From: Nostoc sp. WHI
Lineage (GTDB): Bacteria; Cyanobacteriota; Cyanobacteriia; Cyanobacteriales; Nostocaceae
Length of the DNA: 34,750 nt
Reading direction: 5' to 3'
NCBI RefSeq assembly: GCF_015714725.1
Contig: NZ_WBKM01000061.1
Coordinates: 1-34,750 of the forward strand
The position numbers and the translations under genes are program-made. Below are positions 17,765 to 25,765 of the stretch, piece after piece; position 1 is the stretch's first letter, and the number at the start of each line of letters is the position of its first letter. The notes under the pieces are model-generated. The model did no database searches. It was not told the DNA's origin and saw nothing but the letters and a program-made list of their open reading frames with translations.

Positions 17765-18370
17765 TTATTTGAGTGTTGTGTTAAGGTCTTTGCCCAATCG
17801 CAGCAAACTATCTGCTGTATTGTGTACGCCAAACTCGGTTGCCATTTGCGCCCCTAGTGTGCCGTGGACGTACATAATCAACATGACTCCTACGCCTGTG
17901 AGCAGATAGCTCCATTGCACTTGTTTGTCTGCATCTTTGCTCCAGGTGAAGCGCTGCCATCCTCTCCAGACAGTCATGCCAACCATCAGCGCTAATAAGA
18001 AAACACCACCTACACCATGCCAGAGCATAGTTTCCATTGCCTGCAATCCCCAGGCACTTTTCATATCAGCTGGCGGTGTTGCCAACAGCATTTCGTAAAA
18101 GCCTGCTGTCACTGTGAAAAATGTGATAACGCTGGCAGCTAGCATGTTGTACCAGCCAACATCAAAAAAGTTGTCACGTTCCACAGTAATTGCCAAAAAT
18201 TTGAAGACCCATTTTTGGAAAGGGAACAAAACACCAACAATATCAAAGGTCATTCCAATGATGAACAAACCTATTGTCAGATGCACTAAGTTGGGATGAA
18301 TGGGAATGGTGTAAGGTAATCCGTTTGCACCTAGAGCGCCGGTCAATTGGTCAATTAGTTCTGAATTCAT
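17765..18370 (-). CDS. DUF2231 membrane protein, second gene of the oxidase operon
   Basis: I place the start at ATG 18370, giving 201 residues. This ATG overlaps the upstream gene's stop as ATGA (18370-18367), a sign of translational coupling; the frame upstream of it merely overlaps that gene. The protein has four hydrophobic segments, HPNLVHLTIGLFIIG (the HP-x-x-VH signature of DUF2231), FFDVGWYNMLAAS, WHGVGGVFLLALMVGM and LLTGVGVMLIMYVHG. Several conserved His residues sit in or near helices, suggesting heme or quinone contact, but this is inference. Its position immediately before ctaC argues for a role in the assembly or electron supply of this oxidase. Confidence 0.85.
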   Translation of the reverse strand: MNSELIDQLTGALGANGLPYTIPIHPNLVHLTIGLFIIGMTFDIVGVLFPFQKWVFKFLAITVERDNFFDVGWYNMLAASVITFFTVTAGFYEMLLATPPADMKSAWGLQAMETMLWHGVGGVFLLALMVGMTVWRGWQRFTWSKDADKQVQWSYLLTGVGVMLIMYVHGTLGAQMATEFGVHNTADSLLRLGKDLNTTLK

Positions 18371-18867
18371 CGCAACAGACCATCCTTTAATGCTTCTACA
18401 ACTGGTACTGTATGCAATCCATAAATCCAAACAAGCTCATCGCCAAGATATACCTGCAAGCCAACTATCAAAGTTAAAATTAACCCGGCTCCCAGATAAT
18501 AAATTGGTACTTTTTGGGGATTGCGGGAACGAATTACATAGCGCCAAGCTGTAATCGCCGTGATGATTCCCGAAAGCGACCAACCAATCAGCGTATGTAA
18601 ATTCAGCACCGATTTAGCGACGCTGTAAGGCTGTGCTAAACCCGCTTCAAACTGACCAAAAATGATCGCCACAAAGATCGCGATCGTGGCAACAAACATA
18701 TTCCACCAACCGACCTCAAAAAGATGGGTTTTACCAGTGAAATAGCCAAGTACATCGCAAAAAAATCCAAACAACACCATCGCAATTACGAAGTGGACAA
18801 CGATGGGATGAATCGTATCTGGATAGGGTAAATTGTGGTCATTCAAAGATGTAAGATACTCAAGCAT
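18367..18867 (-). CDS. DUF2231 membrane protein, first gene of the oxidase operon
   Basis: A 166-residue, four-helix protein paralogous to the next gene: DTIHPIVVHFVIAMVLFGFF carries the HP-x-x-VH signature, FEVGWWNMFVATIAIF matches FFDVGWYNMLAAS, and LHTLIGWSLSGIITAITAW follows. An AGGAG ribosome site lies 6 bp before ATG 18867. It is the promoter-proximal gene of the run DUF2231-DUF2231-ctaC-ctaD-ctaE. The two paralogues may form a heterodimer in the membrane; no activity is established. Confidence 0.85.
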   Translation of the reverse strand: MLEYLTSLNDHNLPYPDTIHPIVVHFVIAMVLFGFFCDVLGYFTGKTHLFEVGWWNMFVATIAIFVAIIFGQFEAGLAQPYSVAKSVLNLHTLIGWSLSGIITAITAWRYVIRSRNPQKVPIYYLGAGLILTLIVGLQVYLGDELVWIYGLHTVPVVEALKDGLLR

Positions 18868-18917
18868 TGTATTCTCCTGGACATATCTACCGCACTTTGG
18901 TAAAACTTCAATGATTC

Positions 18918-18951
18918 ATGGATACTCACTAACCTCACCACAAGTATCCAT
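18918..18951 (-). promoter_or_regulatory. 9-bp perfect inverted repeat upstream of the oxidase operon
   Basis: ATGGATACT (18918-18926) and AGTATCCAT (18943-18951) are exact reverse complements with 16 bp between them, lying 51-84 bp before the first gene's start. It may be an operator or a 5'-UTR stem. I found no exact GTA-N8-TAC NtcA site in 18868-19528. The rest of that A/T-rich 660-bp region contains the element at 19350-19513 and nothing else I can name. Confidence 0.5.
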
Positions 18952-19349
18952 CCATAATTGACTCGAATCTGTTCAATATCTGCGCGGTGCGATATGCTTA
19001 ATCATGTCTTAGCTTTTTGTAGCCAAATCTAATAAACATAGTCTGCAACAGCAATTTTTGATGTAGCTAAACTAAATCGCTGTCGTTTGTTGATTTGCTT
19101 AACCTATCTTTTAGCTTAAGTAAATTTTTATGAATTGTCAAAACAATAAAAGTTAAACTTTTAAAAGTTAGTTATTTAACAAAAAACTATTTCCACAATG
19201 TATCGATTCTGGCATTAATCAAAATTTTAAAAAGCTTAAATATAATATTTTTCTGTTAAGTATTTCACAACTATAAAATTTTTAATTGTAATGCAAATGA
19301 CAAAAATATATAATTTTTAGTAGTTTGTATAAAAGGGAATGAAGATGAA

Positions 19350-19513
19350 GAGTGCTGAGTTCCGAGTGCTGTTAGCGGTAGCGGGGCGTTTAGCCCGTGC
19401 TGAGTGAAAAGACCGCCCACAAGGGGCGGGGCTTTTACCGTAGTACGGAAGTAGTGAGTACTGAGTACTTCTTAAATTTACTCAGCACTCAGCACTCAGC
19501 ACTCAGTACTGAG
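19350..19513. mobile_element. Inverted-repeat element with GAGTGCT-type STRR ends
   Basis: The left end, GAGTGCTGAGTTCCGAGTGC, and the right end, a run of CTCAGCACTCAGCACTC, are inverted relative to each other. The interior holds a G/C-rich hairpin CCGCCCacaaGGGGCGG. It is built like the element at 8998-9210 but has a different core. Noncoding; no target duplication identified. Confidence 0.6.
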
Positions 19514-19528
19514 TTGATGAAAGCCTAC

Positions 19529-21010
19529 CTACTCCCCAGTCCCTAGTACCCACTCAACTAGCGTCCGAACACCGTAGCCAGTCGCTCCCGCGCCGTTGTA
19601 ACCATTTTCTTTATCTGTCCACACGGGGCCAGCAATATCTAAGTGTGCCCAAGGTGTTTCTTTGACGAATTGCTTGAGAAAAAGGGCAGCAGTAATAGCA
19701 CCACCCGGACGCGGGCCTGTATTTTTCATGTCCGCGATACTAGACTTCAGCCCTTCAAAATATTTTTCTTCCATTGGCATCCGCCAAATCTTTTCCCCTG
19801 AAGTTTGGGCAGCTTTCTCTAACTGGGAAGCTACAGCATCATCGGGAGTATACAAACCGGCAATATCATCACCCAAGGCAATGACGTTAGCACCAGTTAG
19901 GGTGGCTAAATCCACGATCGCATCCAATCCTAATTTGTCAGCATAGACCAAGGCATCAGCTAGGGTCAAACGTCCTTCAGCGTCGGTGTTGTTCACTTCA
20001 ATTGTTTTGCCGTTTGATGCTGTGAGAACGTCTCCAGGGTGCATGGCGCGACCGCTAATCATGTTTTCAGTCACGGCTGAGATAAAGTGAACTTCCGAAT
20101 TTGGTTTAATTTGAGCAATTGCTTTTGCTGCACCCAAGATTGCAGCTGCACCGCCCATATCCATTTTCATGGTTTCGATACCGCTACCAGCACCTTTAAT
20201 GTTGAGTCCGCCGGAGTCGAAGGTTACACCTTTGCCGATAATTGCTAGTTTCTTTTTGGGTGTACCTTCTGGTTTGTAAGTCAGGTGAATGAATTTAGGT
20301 GGCAAATCGGAAGCTTGGGCTACTCCCAAAAAAGCACCCATGCCCAGCTTTTCACAGTCTTCTCGTTCCAGAATTTCTAGTTGTAAACCGTACTCATTAG
20401 CGATCGCAATAGCCGTTTCTGCCAAAGTAATTGGTGTGACTGCGTTAGCTGGCGCTGCTACTAATTGCCGTGCCAAGATTACCCCAGAAACGATTTGATT
20501 GGCGCGGTTGATGGCTGCTTCTTGTCCACCGAATCCTAGTAAATCTACGGTTTCTATTTGTGAACTTTTCTCTTCTGATTCCGACTTAAAGCGAATATCT
20601 TGGTAAAGTGCCAATTCGATCCCTTCAGCGATCGCTTGGGTACTTGCTGCTGGATCGTTGTTCCATAATGGAAAATTAAAACCCAGAATTTTGCTTTTTT
20701 GCTTTTTTGCTACTCTGGCTACAGCAGCAGCAGCGCGTCGCAAAGTGTCGAGTTTGAGTCCATCTGGTTTACCCAAACCTACCAAAATCAGTTTACGCAC
20801 TGGTTTACCAGCATTAACGCGAGTGAAGATGGTACTATCGGCTTTGGCTTTAAATTCTTCTTCGGCAATCAGTTCTTTTAAAACCCCAGAAAAGTTTTGA
20901 TCTAAAGTTGCCAATTCCCCGGTTAACTCTACTGCATCTTCAAATAATCCAATTGCTAAAGTATCGCCTGCCCACTCCAGCAAAGGCGTATCACTGAGTT
21001 GAATTGCCAT
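19529..21010 (-). CDS. pepA: Leucyl (cytosol) aminopeptidase, M17 family
   Basis: A 493-residue dinuclear-metal aminopeptidase that removes N-terminal residues from peptides; in cyanobacteria it likely takes part in protein and glutathione-peptide turnover. The M17 signature [14 protein letters not shown] is exact. The other metal and active-site Lys/Asp segments are [18 protein letters not shown] and [14 protein letters not shown], with Arg in the signature acting in catalysis. The N-terminal macro-like domain (about residues 1-160) is present and the length is normal. It starts at ATG 21010, which reads [16 protein letters not shown]. No partner gene. Confidence 0.96.
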   Translation of the reverse strand: MAIQLSDTPLLEWAGDTLAIGLFEDAVELTGELATLDQNFSGVLKELIAEEEFKAKADSTIFTRVNAGKPVRKLILVGLGKPDGLKLDTLRRAAAAVARVAKKQKSKILGFNFPLWNNDPAASTQAIAEGIELALYQDIRFKSESEEKSSQIETVDLLGFGGQEAAINRANQIVSGVILARQLVAAPANAVTPITLAETAIAIANEYGLQLEILEREDCEKLGMGAFLGVAQASDLPPKFIHLTYKPEGTPKKKLAIIGKGVTFDSGGLNIKGAGSGIETMKMDMGGAAAILGAAKAIAQIKPNSEVHFISAVTENMISGRAMHPGDVLTASNGKTIEVNNTDAEGRLTLADALVYADKLGLDAIVDLATLTGANVIALGDDIAGLYTPDDAVASQLEKAAQTSGEKIWRMPMEEKYFEGLKSSIADMKNTGPRPGGAITAALFLKQFVKETPWAHLDIAGPVWTDKENGYNGAGATGYGVRTLVEWVLGTGE

Positions 21011-21074
21011 TTTGAGATTTTGTGTAAATATTCCTTCCTGTACCAGTATTGCTCAAAATTCTGGTTTCATGCTA

Positions 21075-21240
21075 AGAGGATGTTTGAAAAGTCCTCTTGT
21101 CGGTATCAAAAGTTTTAGATCCCTCTAAATCTCCCGATAAATTGGGAGACTTTGATTCCGGTTCCCCCCTTTTTAAGGGGGGTTAGGGGGGATCAATTAA
21201 GTGCCTAAAATTACAGCAAACCACTTTTCAAACAACCTCT
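21075..21240. mobile_element. MITE with AGAGGWTGTTTGAAAAGT ends (166 bp)
   Basis: The left end AGAGGATGTTTGAAAAGTCC is matched on the opposite strand by AGAGGTTGTTTGAAAAGTGG at the right. The core holds the same C/G-rich hairpin (CCCCCCTTTTTAAGGGGGG, about 21165-21183) as MITE copy 1 at 5457-5587, although the ends are unrelated. It lies upstream of pepA and is noncoding. Confidence 0.82.
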
Positions 21241-21311
21241 AAGGGAGATGAGGGAGCAGGGGACAATTGCTATAATTTAGCGTGTAAATACTTACGCATT
21301 ATGTGAGTTAA

Positions 21312-21467
21312 AAATTACCCTTTGCTTTTGACCCATTGAGACAAGCCATTTTATTAGTAGCAGGTGACAAATCCGGTGTTAGCCAAAAACTTTTTTATAA
21401 ACACTTAATTCAAAAGGCTGATACACGCTACAAAAGCCATCTTAAAAAACTAAAAGAGGAAGGGTAA
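21312..21467 (+). pseudogene. HigB/Gp49-like toxin, C-terminal fragment
   Basis: Fifty codons read LPFAFDPLRQAILLVAGDKS, then GVSQKLFYKHLIQKADTRY, ending HLKKLKEEG. This is the typical second half of phage-derived Gp49-like HigB (RelE/ParE superfamily) toxins, whose usual core is FDPxRQAILLxxGDK. The N-terminal half is absent and a stop (21309-21311) precedes the frame. The antitoxin-like gene begins 5 bp after its stop, the normal higB-higA order. Confidence 0.78.
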
Positions 21468-21472
21468 GAAGA

Positions 21473-21688
21473 ATGGGTAAAAGCCTAAGAGAAAAAATTA
21501 AAGAACAGCCAATAGAAAGCCAAATTAAAATTGAAAGCCGCGCTCAGGAATTAATAGCTCAGGAATTAACTAGACAAAAACTTAGGCTAGATAAACAGCA
21601 ATCTAAAGTTCGAGTTAGAAAGGGAAAAGGTTTTAAACAAAGAGAGGTAATTATATTTGGAAAGATTCATGACAGAACACTAGTTTAG
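21473..21688 (+). CDS. HigA-like antitoxin remnant
   Basis: A 71-residue frame beginning MGKSLREKIKEQPIESQIKI, which matches the N-terminal helix region of XRE-type HigA antitoxins partnered with Gp49-like toxins, and continuing ESRAQELIAQELTRQKLRLD. The helix-turn-helix that should follow (about residues 45-85 in the family) is missing and replaced by a basic stretch (KVRVRKGKGFKQR). Probably nonfunctional as a repressor. Its last codons lie inside a 100-bp sequence that recurs at 24137. Confidence 0.6.
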   Translation: MGKSLREKIKEQPIESQIKIESRAQELIAQELTRQKLRLDKQQSKVRVRKGKGFKQREVIIFGKIHDRTLV

Positions 21689-21768
21689 TAAAACACTACA
21701 AAAGCCTGCCAAACTTCAACGACTTGGCAGACTTTAAACTTATTAAAAATATTTAGCTTTATTGAACC
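21669..21768. repeat. 100-bp direct repeat, left copy (end of higA-like gene plus terminator)
   Basis: Aligned by hand with 24137-24236, it is 100 bp with 7 differences and no gaps. It contains the last codons of the antitoxin-like frame and a terminator-type stem (AAAGCCTGCCAA facing TTGGCAGACTTT) followed by an A/T-rich tail. The two copies bracket the VWA gene. Confidence 0.9.
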
Positions 21769-21769
21769 C

Positions 21770-21860
21770 AGTACTTACGCAAACAATAGCCGAAACCTTG
21801 ATTTTCAGGTAGGGGCAATTCATGAATTGCCCCTACAGCGTGTAGTTTTGCGTAAGTCCT
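21770..21860. mobile_element. MITE with AGKACTTACGCAAA ends (91 bp)
   Basis: AGTACTTACGCAAA on the left faces TTTTGCGTAAGTCCT on the right. The core is a perfect hairpin, GTAGGGGCAATTC facing GAATTGCCCCTAC. It starts 2 bp after the left 100-bp repeat. A similar TACTTACGCA piece is seen near 21289. Confidence 0.82.
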
Positions 21861-21903
21861 AATTTATTTTAAGGAGAATGAATCAGCATTTAGTATTTAG
21901 ATG

Positions 21904-21941
21904 ATGATCATTCTAAAACGGAATGATCATTCTAAAACGGA
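21904..21941. repeat. Two tandem copies of a 19-bp unit
   Basis: ATGATCATTCTAAAACGGA occurs twice without a gap, each unit holding the palindrome TGATCA. It may be a duplicated protein-binding site or a simple duplication. The remaining sequence 21942-22249 shows no gene, only a small CCTTTTGCC/GGCAAAGG hairpin near 22204-22222. Confidence 0.7.
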
Positions 21942-22249
21942 TTTATTTCATTCATTGGATATATTGACAAAATTGCAGTTACTAAAACCCCTCATATATG
22001 GGGAGAAACAAGGTTTTAAATATTCTCTGATGAGAGTAATAAAAGAGCGATAATTACTTGTCCAGCTTGGACTTTAGGTCATAAGAACTTCTCTCCATTG
22101 CCTCAATTTCAACTTGTGTAAACTTTTGTATAGTAATAGAAAATAATCATCCACCCACAGGCATATAATCAATCGCAGAGTCTAACAAGCTCGTCAATAG
22201 ACCTTTTGCCAAGGCAAAGGTTTGAGGAGATGCTGTTCTTTATTTCTTG

Positions 22250-22416
22250 TTAACCCTCTTTTGTCACTTTTAAGGATTGCAGAGTTTTGGTTTTGGCTTT
22301 TTGTCCATAAATCTATCTGAATTAGCGTCTCGTAGAGAGCGTCTTAATTCTGACTCCTGAATTCTGACTTCTGAATTCTTCTTCAATGTTTTTCGAGAGT
22401 GACAAAACAGGGTTAA
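22250..22416. mobile_element. MITE with TTAACCCT-TTTTGTCACT ends (167 bp)
   Basis: TTAACCCTCTTTTGTCACTT on the left faces AGTGACAAAACAGGGTTAA on the right (one internal mismatch). The interior has TCTGACTCCTGAAT-type STRR and a GCGTCTCGTAGAGA piece. It lies 99 bp upstream of the VWA gene. Confidence 0.8.
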
Positions 22417-22515
22417 GAGTTACCGAATAAAAGCAAGGAGTCTAATCAAATCACACTTTTGGGAATTATGCCTTTTGAAGGCAAAACTTTTTGATCAAAG
22501 GAGTTATTCAAGTTA

Positions 22516-24054
22516 ATGAGTATTCCGATTCAGGTTTCACCTGCAACAAACGATCTGACCCTGTCCATAGATCAAACGTTAGCTGAAGTGGTGAAAGTCA
22601 CTATCTCGAAATCTGGGATAGTCCCCAAAGTGGATGCCTATTTTCTCGCAGATACGACCGGTAGCATGAAGACGGCGATCGATGCCGTCAAAATTGGGAT
22701 CTCGGATGTCCTAACCCAAATCGGGGGGCTAGGGGCCGATGTCCAATTCGGGGTTGGCGAATACAAAGACTTTCCGGCTCCGGTTACTGGCGAACATCCC
22801 TACGCCTTCGCGCACCAGCATAGCCTGAGTGCCAACACCGCCGCGATCCAAGCGGCAGTAGCTAGCTGGACGACCACTCCCGGTAAGGACGTTCCAGAGG
22901 CTCAGTTCTACGCTCTTGATCAGGTTGCCGAACCACCAGGTGGCAAGATCGGTTGGCGCGCAGATTCCAAGCGGATTATCGTCTGGTTTGGTGATGCTGC
23001 CGGTCACGACGCAGTATGCAAGCAAATCTCTAACCTATCCTACGACATCACCGAGGAATCGGTTACTAAGAAGCTAGTCGCAGAGAAGATCAAGGTGCTG
23101 GCCCTCAGCTTGAGAAGCGACGGCGCTCCGGCGGGGCTGGACGACGATCCGAAAACGAAAGCTACTGGGTATAAGCCATTCTGCGGCGATCCGGGCGGCA
23201 CTGAGGGACAAGGCACAAGGATCGCCAAGGCCACAGGTGGCAAAATTGTCCAAGGTGTCAGTGCAAATACGATTGCGGAAACGATCATTGCCGAATTGGC
23301 AGCACAGATCACCACCATCGGGAACGTCAGTCTGGTAGCCATCGGTGACACAGCACCTTTTGTGCAAGCGATCGCACCAGTCGGCGGTTACGGTCCCCTC
23401 AGCAGAGACCAAGACCATGAAATTAGCTTTGACGTTTCCTGGATTGGCACCGTACCAGCCACCTACGAGGATCAGGTCTTCAATGGCTCCCTCAATGTCA
23501 TTGCCGATGGAGAAGTCGTTGGCGGCAAGACCGTCAAAATTACAGTACCACTCGATGAGGAAATTATAATGCCACGCCCAGATGATGTTTCCGGTGAATG
23601 GATGTTGATTCACCAAGTAACGGGTATTTATGCATACCCACATGGTTTGACACCCATTTTAAATTTAGGGGTTCGTATTTTATCTGACTATCCTTATCTT
23701 GCTGCTAAAGCACATCTGTGGACTCTAGCCAAGCAAGCTGATGGAACTTACCTCATCAGCTCCTCGATAAATAAGGAGTTGTATTTTGCAGTGGCAACCA
23801 CCCCTCCAAACGAAGTTAACTTCCCAACCTTTCAACAGCGTAAAGAAGGCGATTTGCAGTCCTGGGTCTTGATTCCGATCAGTGGTGATCCCGACACTTA
23901 CGCCATCCAATCAAAGGCATTCCCAGACTATGCTTTGGGTCTTCAGAACGGCACTTGCGTCGAGAACTCAATCGTAGTTGCCAGGCACACTTGGGGCAGG
24001 CCAACTTTCAATCACTATTGGCGACTGAGTGAGGCTCCCGCTGATGTCCAGTGA
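22516..24054 (+). CDS. VWA domain protein with C-terminal beta-trefoil (ricin-like) domain
   Basis: A 512-residue protein. The VWA domain covers about residues 38-265: the MIDAS motif D-x-T-x-S is DTTGS at 46-50 (FLADTTGSMKTAIDAV), with a further Asp in IIVWFGDAAGHD. Residues 270-350 look like an Ig-like/beta domain. From about 355 the sequence (WMLIHQVTGIYAY, DGTYLISSSINKEL, ALGLQNGTCVENSIVVARH, NHYWRL) resembles a ricin-type beta-trefoil with QxW-like repeats. No signal peptide or membrane helix is evident. An AAAGGAG ribosome site precedes ATG 22516. The first two thirds are visibly richer in G/C than the flanks. The gene sits between 100-bp direct repeats, suggesting acquisition. Its function is unknown; a metal-dependent adhesion or carbohydrate-binding role is inferred. 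Confidence 0.82.
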   Translation: MSIPIQVSPATNDLTLSIDQTLAEVVKVTISKSGIVPKVDAYFLADTTGSMKTAIDAVKIGISDVLTQIGGLGADVQFGVGEYKDFPAPVTGEHPYAFAHQHSLSANTAAIQAAVASWTTTPGKDVPEAQFYALDQVAEPPGGKIGWRADSKRIIVWFGDAAGHDAVCKQISNLSYDITEESVTKKLVAEKIKVLALSLRSDGAPAGLDDDPKTKATGYKPFCGDPGGTEGQGTRIAKATGGKIVQGVSANTIAETIIAELAAQITTIGNVSLVAIGDTAPFVQAIAPVGGYGPLSRDQDHEISFDVSWIGTVPATYEDQVFNGSLNVIADGEVVGGKTVKITVPLDEEIIMPRPDDVSGEWMLIHQVTGIYAYPHGLTPILNLGVRILSDYPYLAAKAHLWTLAKQADGTYLISSSINKELYFAVATTPPNEVNFPTFQQRKEGDLQSWVLIPISGDPDTYAIQSKAFPDYALGLQNGTCVENSIVVARHTWGRPTFNHYWRLSEAPADVQ

Positions 24055-24136
24055 AAAATTGGTTGAGTGGAAGCTAAAAATTCTGAATTTTACCGTGTAA
24101 TACTCGGTAGAGCGTTATGCGTAACAATGTGTTCTA

Positions 24137-24236
24137 ATGACAGAACATTAATTTAGTAAAACACCACAAAAGCCTGCCAAACTTCAACGACTTGGCAGGC
24201 TTTAAACTTATTAAAAATATTTAGCCTCATTCAACC
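24137..24236. repeat. 100-bp direct repeat, right copy, with perfect terminator
   Basis: Second copy of 21669-21768. Its stem is perfect over 12 bp (AAAGCCTGCCAA 24169-24180, TTGGCAGGCTTT 24192-24203), so it probably also ends the VWA transcript. Its first bases still read like the antitoxin's last codons, although no antitoxin gene lies in front. Confidence 0.9.
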
Positions 24237-24277
24237 TTTTCAATCACCTTGTAATATCATGTTCGACTTAATGCTTA

Positions 24278-24353
24278 TGTCATTGCGAGCGGAGCGCAGC
24301 AATCTCAAACCTTTGCGATTGCTTCATTCCACTTCGTTGCATTCGCAATGACA
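24278..24353. repeat. Dispersed repeat, TGTCATTGCGA family, copy C
   Basis: Perfect 11-bp ends TGTCATTGCGA and TCGCAATGACA over 76 bp, with GCGGAGCGCAGCAATCTC inside. The same pattern of repeat occurs in many bacterial genomes. Confidence 0.8.
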
Positions 24354-24455
24354 TATCGTAAGTGATTTACAGAACATGATACAAGGGCTAGTTATGTTTT
24401 TGATACTCGTGAACTCCGCTCACAACTCCACTTTTTTACCTCTTTTCCTAATGCC

Positions 24456-25625
24456 TTATGCCCCAATTCCATTTGTATCAATATTAAATTTGTTAGCGAT
24501 CGCTTTTATTATTTCTTGCTCAACTGCTGTAGTCTGGTTGTCAAGCTGGGCAATTTTGTAACACTGAGCCAACAAGGGTAGGGCAAAATCACGATTCAGC
24601 TGACTGAGTAATATATCTAAAGACTTAGGTGATTTAATATTTTGGGCAATGGTATCCAACGAGTTAGAACTGAGGTTTACAGCTTGTAATTCTAGCAAAA
24701 TTTCTGACCAAGTTTTTTCTGGATGACTCGCAAGGATCATGTGAACTAAAATTTGATCCATAATGGCTTCTTGAGCGATCGCACTTTCCAGATACTTCTC
24801 ACTCTGTTGTTTTAATGTTGCCAGTGTTTGTGGCGATGTCAGGGAAATTGATGTGTCTAGCTTGGCTTCGTAAAATTGACAAGCAGCATACCCCAATGAA
24901 TAGATCATCGTTGCATTTGAACTTACAGCGATCGCTGCACCAGCAAATGGCACATTTCGCAGCAAGCCTAATCCCGCAGCTTTCAACAAATGTCCTCCAC
25001 CCAAAGCCAGACCAAAAATTGCCAAAATTTCACCTTTACGCGCAGGATCTTTTAAATCTAGCCCGTAGACAGATGCAATCTGATAAAGCATTTCTGACTG
25101 CAATTCTGTGGTTGCTACTAAATCAATTGCCAATAAGGCCACAGCTATTCCTGGCAAAATACTAGTTACTAGCCCAACAGTGCCTGCTTTAGTTGCTTTT
25201 TGCACCATGATTCGGTGAGCAATCTGCCTGGGTGATTCATCAGGATACTGTTGCTTAAGCTTGTTTACCGCAGCTTCGGCTTTTTCCAGATTCACAACGT
25301 CAGTAGCGCCAATTAGCCAATTCAGATTTAACACGCCAGATACTTTTCGGATCAGCCAATTTTCGCTGAGGCGATTCACTACCTCACCACTAGTTTGAGT
25401 TGCTTGCTCAATTAACTTGTGTGTTTGTTTCGCTGTGGCTTCTCCTACCTCTATCGCTGTGTATAAGACTTCTATGCTATTCTGAAAAACAATTTCAGCA
25501 AAAGATTCTAATATAGACGGTTGATTTTCTACTGATGAATGAACATGGATTTTTACTTCTGAAATTTCGGTGGGTGAATTAACTGATTTGTTCACCTCTA
25601 TTTCTGGTTGGGGTTTGTTTGCCAT
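24456..25625 (-). CDS. EcsC-like membrane protein with TerB-like C-terminus
   Basis: A 389-residue protein I do not recognise with certainty. Residues 1-45 are polar and probably disordered. A central hydrophobic region (about 145-245: AGTVGLVTSILPGIAVALLA, FGLALGGGHLLKAAGLGLL, NVPFAGAAIAVSSNATMIYS) resembles EcsC-family or DUF697-type membrane segments. The C-terminal 100 residues (ILVHMILASHPEKTW, LLAQCYKIAQLDNQT, EQEIIKAIANKFNID) have the helical pattern of TerB-like domains, where such acidic helices bind metal or a membrane partner. Monocistronic, start ATG 25625. A role in membrane stress is only a guess. Confidence 0.6.
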   Translation of the reverse strand: MANKPQPEIEVNKSVNSPTEISEVKIHVHSSVENQPSILESFAEIVFQNSIEVLYTAIEVGEATAKQTHKLIEQATQTSGEVVNRLSENWLIRKVSGVLNLNWLIGATDVVNLEKAEAAVNKLKQQYPDESPRQIAHRIMVQKATKAGTVGLVTSILPGIAVALLAIDLVATTELQSEMLYQIASVYGLDLKDPARKGEILAIFGLALGGGHLLKAAGLGLLRNVPFAGAAIAVSSNATMIYSLGYAACQFYEAKLDTSISLTSPQTLATLKQQSEKYLESAIAQEAIMDQILVHMILASHPEKTWSEILLELQAVNLSSNSLDTIAQNIKSPKSLDILLSQLNRDFALPLLAQCYKIAQLDNQTTAVEQEIIKAIANKFNIDTNGIGA

Positions 25626-25765
25626 TGCTTGATGTCTAAAGCCTCTGTCTTTAACTTATAGCGAAAGTTTGAGCAGCTTGACATCTTCCAACAAGTACAA
25701 ATTATGAATCAATACTTCTTTCAGAAGTTTGATATCTAGTTGACGATTATTTTGTGATATCGCTC

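Noticed and set aside
18868..19528. Possible NtcA box upstream of the oxidase operon
   Set aside because: Only one-mismatch versions of GTA-N8-TAC were found and none had a -10 box at the right distance.
23074..23643. A 189-codon minus-strand frame opposite the VWA gene
   Set aside because: Long only because the VWA gene is G/C-rich; no family resemblance, while the plus strand has clear domains.
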